DNA from: Hyphomicrobiales bacterium
GTDB lineage: Bacteria; Pseudomonadota; Alphaproteobacteria; Rhizobiales; Xanthobacteraceae
Direction: 5' to 3'
NCBI GenBank assembly: GCA_017305715.1
Contig: JAFKKG010000009.1
Location: forward strand, 124,001-188,000
DNA: 64,000 nt
The position numbers were made by a program, and so were the translations under genes. Below, piece after piece: positions 18,401-27,257 of the stretch. Numbering within the stretch: position 1 is the stretch's first letter; each line of letters begins with the position of its first letter. Below the pieces are notes generated by a model. The model worked only from the letters and a program-made list of their open reading frames with translations, was not told the DNA's origin and ran no database searches.

Positions 18401-18546
18401 GACACCCGGATCATCGGAAAGTCGACATTGGGAACCGCCGACACCGGCAGGAACGTGTAGGCGACGCAACCGACCAGAAAGAGCCCGATCGCCAGCAGCG
18501 TGGTGCCCACCGGCCTGCGGATGAAGGGCTCCGAGATCGATGCCAT
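15439..18546 (-). CDS. mdtC: RND multidrug efflux permease (MdtC-like)
   Basis: 1035 residues, the usual length of HAE-1 RND pumps. The N-terminal FIRRPVGTTLLAIGLFLVG helix, the GFVVDDAIVMIENMYRNLE signature in TM4 with the proton-relay Asp pair, and LGALVAMYIVLGVLYES before TM8 are all present. Its ATG shares one base with the TAA of the upstream pump gene. Two consecutive RND genes after one fusion protein is the MdtABC arrangement, in which the pumps form a heterotrimer. Substrates are unknown; bile-salt or plant-compound efflux is typical. Confidence 0.88.
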   Translation of the reverse strand: MASISEPFIRRPVGTTLLAIGLFLVGCVAYTFLPVSAVPNVDFPMIRVSASRPGADPSVMASTVAAPLERRLGQISGVDQITSTSSLGTTSIQLQFSIGRNIDRAARDVQAAINASLADLPSDLPSLPRFRKANPAAAPVFVLALTSKTLTTSAMYDVADTVIAQRISQVPGVGEVTVSGADQPAVRIALNPVSLSNAGIATDDVRLAIINSNPLGPVGIFNGGRQSETISTNRQMRTAAEFRDIIVKSSGNNYVRLSDVAEVEDSVRNSRSIAWFNKQPAVLIQITKQGDANVIDTVDRVRALLPELKQWLPGGVEISTLVDRTGTIRASVLDMQYTLLATAFLVMVVVFAFLRRLTPTIAAGVSVPLALAGTCAGMWLAGFSIDNLSLMALAISVGFVVDDAIVMIENMYRNLEAGMAPLAAALEGAKQIGFTVLSISLSLIAAFTPLIFMDGIVGRLLREFSLTLTFAIVVSTVVSLTVTPMICAHFIKEATSDRATWFDRLVEGTLSRIVSFYTWTLRRVLEFPYLTLIVFFATIALTVTLYIKTPKGYFPTDDSGFVIGSTRASPDISFQAMLGLQQQLADIVMADPAVAGIGSSLGSGGGPGGGGSNRGTMFISLKPPEERAGESTAQVIDRLRRALYRVAGIRLFMFAAQDLRTGGRQSDSDYQYTLSSTDLDLLQKWAPLVGKRMETVEGITDVSSDRDPGGLQLSLVIDRKTASSLGVRVQDIDNALNNAFAQRQISIVYTQRNQYMVVLEIDPRFQSDPSNLERIFVAGAGDAQVPLSAVVRYQRGLSPLAVYHSQSFPSTTVSFNLMPNVPLEVATTNIQRAVDELHMPEGIRGSFDGSAGDFNKTSGRQPLLILGALVAMYIVLGVLYESLAHPLTIISTLPSAGLGALLALQVTNTPLTVIAFVGIILLIGIVKKNGIMMVDFALDAERNRGLSSADAIFEACSARFRPILMTTMAALFAGIPLVIATGPGTELRRPLGITIIGGLFVSQILTLYTTPVIYLLIDRLRRRREERAAIQAPAE

Positions 18547-21500
18547 TACTGCATCCCCTCGGTGGCGCCGGCGACCGGCGGCCCGGCGGGCCCGGGTTCC
18601 GGCACCGCCTTCTCGATCTTGCGGTTGAGCCGGTCGAGCGCCAGGTAGATCACGGGCGTGGTGTAGAGCGTCAGCAACTGGCTCAGCAGCAGGCCGCCGA
18701 TGATGGAGACGCCGAGCGGGAACCGCAGCTCCGCGCCGGTGCCGCTTTCCAGCGCCAGCGGCAGCGCGCCGAACAGGGCGGCCAGCGTCGTCATCATGAT
18801 CGGGCGGAAGCGCAACAGGCAGGCTTGTATGATGGCTTCGTTCGCGGACATGCCCTTGTGCCGCTCGGCCTCGAGCGCGAAGTCGATCATCATGATCGCG
18901 TTCTTCTTGACGATGCCCATCAAGAGGATGATGCCGATCAGGCCGATGACCGACAGGTCCTGCCCGCAGAGCATCAGGGCCAGGATGGCGCCGATGCCGG
19001 CCGAGGGCAACGTCGACAGAATGGTGATCGGGTGGATGTAGCTCTCATAGAGCACGCCGAGCACGATGTAGATGGTGACGAGGGCGGCGAGGATCAGCCA
19101 GGGCTGGCCGGCGAGCGATTTGGCGAATTCGGCCGCGTCGCCGGCGTAAACGCCGACGATGCTACCGGGCATGCCGATCCTGCTCTCGATCGCCTTGACC
19201 GCCTCGACGGCGTCGCCGAGCGATTCGCCCGGCGCCAGATTGAAGCTGAGCGAGATGGCCGGGAATTGCGCCTGATGCGAGATCGCCAGCGGCGCGGTGG
19301 TGCGCGTCAACGTCGCAATCGCCGAGATCGGCACTTGCCCGGCCGGACTTCCCGGCGTTGCCGCGACGCCGGGCACATACAGCTTCGAGAGGATCGACGG
19401 ATCGCGCTGGTACATCGGCATGGCTTCCAGCACCACCCGATACTGGTTGGCCTGGCCGTAGATGGTCGAAATCTGCCGCTGCGCAAAGGCATCGTTCAAG
19501 GTGTCGGTGACGGTCTGCAGACTGACGCCGAGCTGGCCGGCGCGCTGGCGGTTGATGTCGAGGGCTGCGCGCAAACCGCCCTCCTGCGCCTCCGACGAGA
19601 CGTCGCGAAACAAGGGATCCCGGCGCATCTCGGCTACCAGCCTGGTAGCCCACTTCGTCACCTCGGCCGATTCCGTGCCGGTCAGCGTGTACTGGTATTG
19701 CGAGCGGCTCGACTGCGTCGATATCTGCACGTCCTGCACCGGCTGGAAATAGATGGTCATGCCGGGGATCGACGCGGTGCGCTGCTTCAACCGCACGATG
19801 ACCGCCGAAACGTCGTCACGCCGCTCGCCGCGCGGCTTGAGCGTCATCACCAGACGCCCGACATTGGTGGTCGGATTGACCGAGCCCGCACCGATCACGG
19901 ACACCACGCCGACCACGTCGGGATCGGCCTGGATCGCGGTGGCCGCCGCCATCTGCCGGCTCTGCATCTCCGCAAACGAAACGTCGGGACCGGCCTCGGT
20001 CACCGCCGTGATCGAGCCGGTGTCCTGCAGCGGCAAAAATCCCTTCGGCGCGAGCACATACAGGACAAGCGTCGCGACAATGGTGAGCAGCGTGACGAAC
20101 AGCGTGGCGCGCTGGCGCTGCAGCACCCACAACAGCGTGCGGTGATAGAGTTCGACGGTACGGTCGATGAAGCGGCTGACGGCGGCAAGGCCGGGGACGG
20201 CAACTTCCTCATGGACGTTCTTGAGGAGCCGCGAACACATCATCGGGGTCAACGTCAGCGACACCACCGCCGACGTGACCACGGCAATTGTCAACGTGAG
20301 AGCAAATTCACGGAACATGCGGCCGACCAGACCGGACATGAACAGCAGCGGGATGAACACGGCGATCAGCGACACCGTCAGCGAAATCACCGTAAAACCG
20401 ATTTCGCTGGCGCCCTTCAGCGAGGCCTCCATCACGGACTCGCCGTCCTCCATGTGGCGGACGATGTTCTCGATCATCACGATGGCGTCGTCGACCACGA
20501 AGCCGGTTCCGATCGTGAGCGCCATCAGCGACAGATTGTCGAGGCTGAAGCCGGCGAAATACATGATTCCGAAGCTCGTGATCAGCGACAGCGGCAGCGC
20601 CACCCCCGCGATCAGCGTGGCGCGCAGCGAGCGCAGGAACAGCAGCACCACCAGCGTCACCAGCACCACGGCCAGGACCAGCGTGAACTGGACGTCATGG
20701 ACCGAGGCGCGGATGGTAACGGTGCGGTCGCTGACGATGGTGAGGGCGACGCCGGCCGGGATCGCGCGCTGCACTTTGGGGATTTCGGCGCGGATCTGGC
20801 GCACCACCTCGATCACATTGGCGCCGGGCTGGCGCTGGATATCGATGATGACGGCGGGCGTGCCCTGGTACCAGCCGCCGGTGCGGTCGTTCTCCAGCCC
20901 GTCGATGATGATCGCGACGTCGCCGATCGTGACCGGTGCGCCGTTGCGATAGGCGATGATGATCGGCTTATATGCCTCGGCGGCCGCGATCTGGTCGTTG
21001 GCGGCGATGGTGTAGGATTGCTGCGCGCCGTCGAGCGATCCCTTTGGGCCGGACACGTTGGCGCCGGCAATGGCGTTGCGCAAATCCTCCATCGCGATGC
21101 CGTAGGCGGCGAGCCGCGCCAGATCGGCCTGCACCCGTATCGCGGGCTTCAGCCCGCCCAATATCGCGACCCGGCCGACGCCGGAAATCTGGCTGAGCCG
21201 CTGGCCCAAAATCGTGTCGGCGATATCGCTCATCGCGCGCAGCGAAATCGTGTCCGACGTCAGCGCCAGCGTCATGACCGGCGCGTCGGCCGGGTTGACC
21301 TTGGCATAGGTCGGCGGATACGGCAGGTTCTTCGGCAGGATGCCGGCCGCCGCGTTGATCGCGGCCTGCACGTCCTGGGTGGCGCCGTCGATGTCGCGGT
21401 TGAGATCGAACTGCAACGAAATCTGGCTGACGCCGAACGAACTGGTGGATTGCATCGTCGACAGGGACGGGATCTGTCCGAGCTGACGCTCCAGCGGCGC

Positions 21501-21692
21501 CGTAATGAGCGACGCCACGACGTCAGGACTGGCGCCGGGCAGCTGTGTCGTCACCTGCACGGTCGGGAAATCGACCTGCGGCAGCGCCGATACCGGCAGC
21601 GCCCAATAGCCGAGCGCGCCGCCGATCAGGAGCGCGATCCCTAGCAGGGACGTCGCGATCGGCCGCCGGATGAACGGTTCGGAGACGCTCAT
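18546..21692 (-). CDS. mdtB: RND multidrug efflux permease (MdtB-like)
   Basis: 1048 residues, with the same fold as the next gene. Start MSVSEPFIRRPIATSLLGIALL; TM4 has GTGFVVDDAIVMIENIVRHME; the periplasmic porter domains contain GDVAIIIDGLEN; and LAALVTIYIVLGVLYESYIHP precedes TM8. It begins 10 bp after the membrane-fusion gene. It is diverged from its partner in the periplasmic domains, as expected for a heteromeric MdtBC pump. Confidence 0.88.
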   Translation of the reverse strand: MSVSEPFIRRPIATSLLGIALLIGGALGYWALPVSALPQVDFPTVQVTTQLPGASPDVVASLITAPLERQLGQIPSLSTMQSTSSFGVSQISLQFDLNRDIDGATQDVQAAINAAAGILPKNLPYPPTYAKVNPADAPVMTLALTSDTISLRAMSDIADTILGQRLSQISGVGRVAILGGLKPAIRVQADLARLAAYGIAMEDLRNAIAGANVSGPKGSLDGAQQSYTIAANDQIAAAEAYKPIIIAYRNGAPVTIGDVAIIIDGLENDRTGGWYQGTPAVIIDIQRQPGANVIEVVRQIRAEIPKVQRAIPAGVALTIVSDRTVTIRASVHDVQFTLVLAVVLVTLVVLLFLRSLRATLIAGVALPLSLITSFGIMYFAGFSLDNLSLMALTIGTGFVVDDAIVMIENIVRHMEDGESVMEASLKGASEIGFTVISLTVSLIAVFIPLLFMSGLVGRMFREFALTLTIAVVTSAVVSLTLTPMMCSRLLKNVHEEVAVPGLAAVSRFIDRTVELYHRTLLWVLQRQRATLFVTLLTIVATLVLYVLAPKGFLPLQDTGSITAVTEAGPDVSFAEMQSRQMAAATAIQADPDVVGVVSVIGAGSVNPTTNVGRLVMTLKPRGERRDDVSAVIVRLKQRTASIPGMTIYFQPVQDVQISTQSSRSQYQYTLTGTESAEVTKWATRLVAEMRRDPLFRDVSSEAQEGGLRAALDINRQRAGQLGVSLQTVTDTLNDAFAQRQISTIYGQANQYRVVLEAMPMYQRDPSILSKLYVPGVAATPGSPAGQVPISAIATLTRTTAPLAISHQAQFPAISLSFNLAPGESLGDAVEAVKAIESRIGMPGSIVGVYAGDAAEFAKSLAGQPWLILAALVTIYIVLGVLYESYIHPITILSTLPSAGIGAILALMLCGQDLSVIGLIGIILLMGIVKKNAIMMIDFALEAERHKGMSANEAIIQACLLRFRPIMMTTLAALFGALPLALESGTGAELRFPLGVSIIGGLLLSQLLTLYTTPVIYLALDRLNRKIEKAVPEPGPAGPPVAGATEGMQ

Positions 21693-21702
21693 GGCTGCGT
21701 CC

Positions 21703-23145
21703 TCATGGCTGCGATTTCGTTGGCCCGCCTGACTGTTGGCCTACCGGCCCCGGCGCCGGCGCGGTCTGTCCTTTTTGGTCGCCCTCGCCGCGCTCGCGCT
21801 TGCCGCGGTGCTCGCCGTCCTTGCGGCCGTCTCTGGCTTGTCCGTCTTTGGTCTGGCCGTCCTTGCCCTGACCGCCCTTGCCATCGGGACTGCGGCTGCG
21901 CTTGCGCGGGGCGAGATCGGCGGTCGGCGCGCGATCGTCGGTACCGATCAACACCTTGGCACCATCGGACAGATTGGCAAAGCCGGTGGTCACCACACGG
22001 TCCGAGGTGGTGAGCCCGCTTGCGATCACGGCGTCATTTTCATTCTGCTGGGTGACCACGATCGGTTTGGCGGTCGCGATGTCGCCCTCGCCGATCACGT
22101 AGCTGAACGTCCCGGCCGGACCGCGCTGGACCGCCGAGGTCGGTATCACGATGGCCTTGTCGATCGTTTCGACCTTTAGCCTCACATTGACGAACTGGCC
22201 CGGCCAGAGCTGGAATTTGGCATTCGGGAATTCGGCCTTCAGTTTCAGTGTTCCCGTGGTCGGATCGACCTGATTGTCGATGCCTTTCAGCGTGCCGGTG
22301 TCGACCACCGTGACGCCGTCATTGCCGAACACGTCCACGGCAAGCGCGCCCTTGGCGGCGGCGGCATTGACCCGCACGATCTGCTGTTGCGGCAGGCTGA
22401 ACTGCACTGCAATGGGCTGCAATTGCGTGATGACGACGAGACCGGTCGCATCGGCCGCCTTGATGATGTTGCCCTGGTCGACCTGGCGCAGGCCCGCGCG
22501 TCCCGACAGAGGCGCGATGATCTTGGTATAGCCGAGCGTTGCCGCCGCGTTCTCGATCGCGGCCTGGTCGGCTTTGACCAGCGCCTCCTGCTGGGCGACC
22601 AGCGCGCGCTGCGTATCGGCCTGCTGCTTCGATCCGGCGTTGGAGGCGGCGAGCTGCTGATAGCGTGCCAGATCGAGTCTCTGGTTGGCGAGTTGCGCCT
22701 CGTCCTGTGCCTTCTTGGCGACGGCCTGATCGTACTGCGCCTGGTAGATCACCGGATCGATCTCGCCGAGCACGTCGCCCTTCTTGACGTCCTGGCCTTC
22801 GGTGAAATTCACCGAAATCAATTTGCCGTCGACCTGGGCGCGGACCTGCACTGTGTTCAGCGCACGGACCGAACCTACGCCGTCGAGATAGACCGGCACG
22901 TCCTGGGTGCGCGGCGTTGCCGCCAGAACGGGTACCGGCAAGTCGAGCCGCTGGCCGCCGCGGCCGCCTCCGCCGCTCCCCCCCGCCTTTGGCTGGAACG
23001 CATACCAGGCGATATAGCCGAGACCGCCGAGGATCACGAGCGTGATGGCGAGCGAAACCATGCGTTTGAGCACGCGCGACCAGAACCCCGGCTTGCGCAC
23101 CTCGGCGGTTTTCGTGCCTTCCTCTGACTCCGGCTTAAAGAGCAT
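21703..23145 (-). CDS. mdtA: Periplasmic membrane-fusion protein of RND pump (MdtA-like)
   Basis: 480 residues. One N-terminal anchor helix (about 32-52), a Gly-rich linker, the lipoyl halves (VQVRAQVDGKLISVNFTEGQDVKKGDVLGEID and TKIIAPLSGRAGLRQVDQGNII) flanking a coiled-coil hairpin, then the beta-barrel (FVNVRLKVETIDKAIVIPTSAV). The last ~60 residues are an unusually long low-complexity charged tail rich in KDGQ/RDGR units. The start overlaps the stop of the outer-membrane gene by 11 bp. Confidence 0.88.
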   Translation of the reverse strand: MLFKPESEEGTKTAEVRKPGFWSRVLKRMVSLAITLVILGGLGYIAWYAFQPKAGGSGGGGRGGQRLDLPVPVLAATPRTQDVPVYLDGVGSVRALNTVQVRAQVDGKLISVNFTEGQDVKKGDVLGEIDPVIYQAQYDQAVAKKAQDEAQLANQRLDLARYQQLAASNAGSKQQADTQRALVAQQEALVKADQAAIENAAATLGYTKIIAPLSGRAGLRQVDQGNIIKAADATGLVVITQLQPIAVQFSLPQQQIVRVNAAAAKGALAVDVFGNDGVTVVDTGTLKGIDNQVDPTTGTLKLKAEFPNAKFQLWPGQFVNVRLKVETIDKAIVIPTSAVQRGPAGTFSYVIGEGDIATAKPIVVTQQNENDAVIASGLTTSDRVVTTGFANLSDGAKVLIGTDDRAPTADLAPRKRSRSPDGKGGQGKDGQTKDGQARDGRKDGEHRGKRERGEGDQKGQTAPAPGPVGQQSGGPTKSQP

Positions 23146-24610
23146 CGACCGGCCTTTCCATCCTCGGCTCCCAGCCGCCCCCCAGCGCCTGATACAGGCT
23201 GACGATCGCGAGCAGCCGGGCCAATTGGGCCTGCGACAGCGAATCTTCCGCCTGAAATAGCGTCAATTGCGTGTTTAGCACAGTTACGATGTCAGCCGTC
23301 CCGGCCCGCAACTGCTGCTCGGACAATTGAAAAGCCCGCCGCGAGGCCGCCACCACCTCGCGCTGCAGCCGCAGCTTCTCGGTGGTCTGGCGGATCGACA
23401 TCAACGCATTGTCGACATCGGCAAAGGACTGCACCACCGTCTTGCGATAGGTTTGCAGCAGTTCATCCTGCCTGGCCTTGGTGTATTCGAAATTGCCGAG
23501 GATCCTGCCGCCGTCGAAGATCGGCTGGGTCAGGCTGCCTACCATGCTGAAGAAGGCGGCGTGGGGCTGGAACAGCGAGGTCAGGGCCGAGCTCTGATAG
23601 CCGCCCTGCCCGGTCAGTTGAATGCTGGGGAAGAACTGCGCGCGGGCGTTGCCGACATTGGCGGTGGCGGATGCGAGTTGCGCTTCCTGACGCCTTATGT
23701 CCGGCCGCTGAGTCAATAGTTCGGATGGCAGGCCCGGCGTGACGCGGGGCGAAGCAATGTTGTTCAGGGAGCCGCCGGCGACGCGCAGCGCTTCCGGCGG
23801 CCGCGACACCAGCGTGGCCAGCGCATTGATGTTCTGATCCAGCGTCTGGCGCAGCGGCGGCACCAGCGCGCGCTGGTTGGCGACAACGGTTTCCTGCTGG
23901 GCGACGTCGAGGTCGCTTCCAGTGCCGGCCTGCAGCCGCTGCTTGATGGCTTCGAGGATGCGGACGGCGCTCGCGATATTGCGCTGCGCGGTGCGAATCC
24001 GGTCCTGCGCGGCGAGCACCTGGAAATAGGCGTTGGCGACCGTAGTCAGCGTGGTCAGTGCGACCACGTCGCGATCGAAGCGGTTGGCGACGGCGGTTTC
24101 TTCCGCCGCCTGGGCCGCGTCGCGGTTCTTGCCCCAGAAGTCGAGCTCATAGCTGGCGCTGAGCGATGCCGAATAGTTGACGACCTCGCGGCCGCCATTG
24201 GTGAGGCCGCTCGCGCTCGAGCCCGAGGTCCGGGAATAGCTCTCTGAACCGTTGCCTTGCAGGGATGGCAGCAGCGCTGCACCTGCGATCCGGGCCTGCG
24301 CGTCGGCCTGCACGAAGCGGGCGGTGGCCGCCGCAATATCCAGATTGACGGTCTGGGCCTCTTCCATCAGCGATGTCAGTTCCCGCGAACGGAAACCGCG
24401 CCACCAGTCGAGCGTCGGCGGCGCGTCCTGCGGCTTCGTCAGCCGGGCGGCCTTGTAGCCTTCGGGAACGTCCAGTGCCGGATCGGGCAGATCCTTGGTC
24501 AGGATGCAGCCCGCCGAACTGGCGACCAGCCCCAGCACCGCGGCCCACCTCCCCAACAGGCTTCCCCCTGGAAAGCGCGATCGCCAGCCCGCAGCCACAG
24601 TCCCTGGCAT
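23135..24610 (-). CDS. NodT-type outer-membrane efflux lipoprotein
   Basis: The start is placed at the ATG 24610 because it gives a lipoprotein signal ending in LVASSAGC; the longer frame to 24778 has no such logic. About 491 residues with two outer-membrane efflux (OEP) repeats: YELDFWGKNRDAAQAAEE and TQPIFDGGRILGNFEYTKARQDE, typical of the TolC/NodT family, with RPDIRRQEAQLA between. It provides the outer-membrane channel of the tripartite pump and is the first gene of the pump operon. Confidence 0.88.
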   Translation of the reverse strand: MPGTVAAGWRSRFPGGSLLGRWAAVLGLVASSAGCILTKDLPDPALDVPEGYKAARLTKPQDAPPTLDWWRGFRSRELTSLMEEAQTVNLDIAAATARFVQADAQARIAGAALLPSLQGNGSESYSRTSGSSASGLTNGGREVVNYSASLSASYELDFWGKNRDAAQAAEETAVANRFDRDVVALTTLTTVANAYFQVLAAQDRIRTAQRNIASAVRILEAIKQRLQAGTGSDLDVAQQETVVANQRALVPPLRQTLDQNINALATLVSRPPEALRVAGGSLNNIASPRVTPGLPSELLTQRPDIRRQEAQLASATANVGNARAQFFPSIQLTGQGGYQSSALTSLFQPHAAFFSMVGSLTQPIFDGGRILGNFEYTKARQDELLQTYRKTVVQSFADVDNALMSIRQTTEKLRLQREVVAASRRAFQLSEQQLRAGTADIVTVLNTQLTLFQAEDSLSQAQLARLLAIVSLYQALGGGWEPRMERPVDAL

Positions 24611-25013
24611 TCGTTGGGTCACACCTGTTCTCCGCCGGAGGAAGCCCGGCGTGGTGCGCGACGAATGCTTGTTTGTGTGGCCTGCGACACGTTCACCGGG
24701 GTGATGCTTCCGTTGGAACCGAACCGTCATATTAGCCTTGCGATCACGGCGCGGACAGCCCCGGAACCATCCGCCCATGGCCTTGCACAGGCCCCCCCGA
24801 TCGGCGACCGAAAATGCAAGTTGGCCTTATTTCACAGGCCTTGGACCACCCTGCGATGCTGCGGAACAGCCAAAACCTTACGAAGATTTCACAGGGTTTT
24901 CCCCTGTGCTGACGGCGCGAATCCCTCGCTCCGCGCAAAACACGCGCTTGTGGCCGATTTGAAACTCCCGGAACCGCTCCCGCGTAGCTGGCAATGCCAC
25001 AGAGGGGACAAAA
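24611..25013. other. Divergent intergenic region (efflux operon / flavin-lipid operon)
   Basis: About 400 bp between two operons reading away from each other, so it should hold both promoters. No convincing open frame with a ribosome-binding site was found, and no regulator gene is adjacent. I could not identify a clear sigma-factor consensus. Confidence 0.4.
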
Positions 25014-26327
25014 ATGCAGGTCGCGGTGATCGGAACGGGAATTGCCGGCAATGCCGCGGCCTGGACCCTGTCGAGACACTATCCGGTCACCGTTTATGAC
25101 CGCGAATTGCGGCCCGGCGGACACAGCCACACCGTCAGGATCGACTACGAGGGAACATCGCTTGCGGTCGATGTGGGCTTCATCGTCTACAACGAGGTGA
25201 ACTATCCGGATCTGGCGGCGTTGTTCGCCCATCTCGGCGTCGAGACGGTGGACAGTTGCATGAGTTTTGCGGTGACGGCGGACACCGGCCGTTTCGAATG
25301 GAGGGGTGGCGGCAATAACTGGCTGGAGACCGCCATCGGCCTGTTCGCGCAACCGCGCAATCTGCTGTCGCCCTCCTATCTCTGGATGCTGCGCGACATC
25401 CTGACCTTCAACCAGCAGAGCCTGGAAGATTACGCGGCCGGAAAACTGGCCGGGCTGACCCTCGGCGAATATTTCCGCACCCACCATTTCGCGCCGCGGC
25501 TGTTGACGGATTATCTCGCGCCGATGGGGGCTGCGATCTGGTCGGCGCCATCGAGCGAGATACTGGATTTTCCGGCCGAAAACTTTGTCGCGTTCTTCAG
25601 CAACCATCGCCTGCTGCAATATGACCGTCCGGTCTGGCGCACGGTGAAGGGCGGCAGCCAGCGCTATGTCGAGAAACTGACGGCCGCCTTCCGCGACCAC
25701 ATCAAGTTCGGCTGCGCGGTAACGTCGATCGAGCGGACGCCGCATGGCGTCACCGTTCATGACAGCCTCGGCCACAGCAACACTTACGATCATGTCGTGA
25801 TCGCCGCCCACAGCGATCAGGCGCTTTCGATGCTGTCGGATGCCGACGAGTGCGAACGCTCCATCCTGGGCGCGATCGGCTACTCCCCCAACACGGTCTA
25901 CCTGCACCGCGACCCCAGATTGATGCCCAAGCGAAGGCGCGCCTGGGCGTCATGGAATTTCCTGCGCTGGCCGCGCGAAGCCGCCGCCGAGAACGACGTT
26001 TCGGTGACCTACTGGATGAACCCGTTGCAGGGCATCGATGACGACAAGCCGCTGTTCGTCAGTCTCAACCCCCCGGTCGAGCCCGATCCGGCGCTGACAT
26101 TCGGCAAATACAGGGTTGAGCATCCGCAATACAACGCCGCCGCCTTTGCCGCGCAAAAGCGCCTCGACGAAATTCAGGGCAAGCGACATACCTGGTTCTG
26201 TGGCGCGTGGACCGGCTATGGCTTCCACGAGGACGGATTGCGGTCCGGCCTTGCGGTGGCGGAAGCATTGGGAGCGGTGGCGCCATGGCGCGAACCGCCG
26301 CCCGAACTTGCGCAAGCCGCGGAATAG
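25014..26327 (+). CDS. FAD-dependent amine-oxidase-like oxidoreductase
   Basis: 437 residues. The N-terminal dinucleotide-binding motif VAVIGTGIAGNAAAWTL (GxGxxG) and the second signature RPGGHSHTVRID are typical of NAD(P)/FAD amine oxidase-fold desaturase/isomerase-like proteins. The C-terminal FAD-closing block is WFCGAWTGYGFHEDGLRSGLAVAE. It is followed three bases later by a DUF1365 gene and then a cyclopropane synthase-like gene. This trio is known in alphaproteobacterial envelope-stress regulons and fatty-acid modification loci. The substrate, probably a membrane fatty acyl chain, is inferred. Confidence 0.85.
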   Translation: MQVAVIGTGIAGNAAAWTLSRHYPVTVYDRELRPGGHSHTVRIDYEGTSLAVDVGFIVYNEVNYPDLAALFAHLGVETVDSCMSFAVTADTGRFEWRGGGNNWLETAIGLFAQPRNLLSPSYLWMLRDILTFNQQSLEDYAAGKLAGLTLGEYFRTHHFAPRLLTDYLAPMGAAIWSAPSSEILDFPAENFVAFFSNHRLLQYDRPVWRTVKGGSQRYVEKLTAAFRDHIKFGCAVTSIERTPHGVTVHDSLGHSNTYDHVVIAAHSDQALSMLSDADECERSILGAIGYSPNTVYLHRDPRLMPKRRRAWASWNFLRWPREAAAENDVSVTYWMNPLQGIDDDKPLFVSLNPPVEPDPALTFGKYRVEHPQYNAAAFAAQKRLDEIQGKRHTWFCGAWTGYGFHEDGLRSGLAVAEALGAVAPWREPPPELAQAAE

Positions 26328-26329
26328 CC

Positions 26330-27196
26330 ATGCGCTCCGAAGTTACCTGCACCAGCACGCCAGACGATGCCGCGAACGCGGCGGCGTCGCTGTATGTCGG
26401 CGAGGTCATGCATGCGCGGCTGAAACCGATGGGCCATCGCTTCAGCTATCGCGTCATGAGTCTGCTGATCGATCTCGACCGGTTGGGGGCGGCCGACCGC
26501 CAATCGCCGCTGTTCGGCGTCAACCGGGCAGCCCTCTACAGTTTCAGGGAGGCCGATCATGGCGACCGTGATGGATCGTCGTTGCGCGGCTGGGCGCAGC
26601 GGCGCGCGGCAGAACACGGCATTGACCTCAGCGGCGGACGGGTGCTGCTGCTCGGCTATCCCCGCCTGCTCGGCTATACCTTCAATCCGCTCTCGGTGTA
26701 TTTCTGCTATCGCGTCAATGGCGAACTGGCGCTGCTGATTTACGAAGTGCGCAACACCTTTGGCGATATCCACGCCTATGTGCTGCCGGTGAATCCCGAT
26801 GAGATCAGCGAAGCCGGGGTACGGCAAAGCCAGGAAAAACTGTTCTACGTCTCGCCCTTCATCGAAATGGCGATGCGCTATCACTTCCGCGTTCTGCCGC
26901 CACAGGACCGCGTCAGACTGCGCATCCTCGAGACCGACGACGACGGCCCCCTGCTCGCTGCAACCTTCAATGGTCGTCGTCGCGCGCTGAACACGGCGGA
27001 GTTGCTGCGTGCCTTCTTCGCCCTCCCGCTGGTGACGCTGAAGATCATCGCCGCGATCCATTGGGAGGCGCTGCGGCTGTGGGGCAAAGGCGCCCGGCTG
27101 GTGCCGCGTCGGAATGCCGTACCCACTCCGCACTTGGCGAGCGCGAAAAGGAGCGATTATACTTCGCCGGCGTTGTCCCCCCGCGGCAAACAGTAA
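26330..27196 (+). CDS. DUF1365 domain protein
   Basis: 288 residues from the ATG at 26330, 2 bp after the flavoenzyme stop. Family hallmarks: LYVGEVMHARLKPMGHRFSYRV near the N terminus, LLGYPRLLGYTFNPLSVYFCY, EVRNTFGDIHAY and QEKLFYVSPFIEM. DUF1365 proteins accompany flavoenzymes and Cfa-like methyltransferases and are thought to act in lipid modification, but no enzymatic activity is established. No transmembrane segment is obvious except a hydrophobic patch near residues 225-245. Confidence 0.85.
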   Translation: MRSEVTCTSTPDDAANAAASLYVGEVMHARLKPMGHRFSYRVMSLLIDLDRLGAADRQSPLFGVNRAALYSFREADHGDRDGSSLRGWAQRRAAEHGIDLSGGRVLLLGYPRLLGYTFNPLSVYFCYRVNGELALLIYEVRNTFGDIHAYVLPVNPDEISEAGVRQSQEKLFYVSPFIEMAMRYHFRVLPPQDRVRLRILETDDDGPLLAATFNGRRRALNTAELLRAFFALPLVTLKIIAAIHWEALRLWGKGARLVPRRNAVPTPHLASAKRSDYTSPALSPRGKQ

Positions 27197-27257
27197 AGCA
27201 AGTCAATTGACCCTGCATTTGCAAGTCCCGCGCGAACCGCCGTTCGATGGATCGCCC

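Noticed and set aside
18540-21644. 1034-codon open frame on the plus strand opposite the RND pump gene
   Set aside because: Arg/His/Asp/Gln-rich translation with no family resemblance; an antisense shadow of a high-GC gene.
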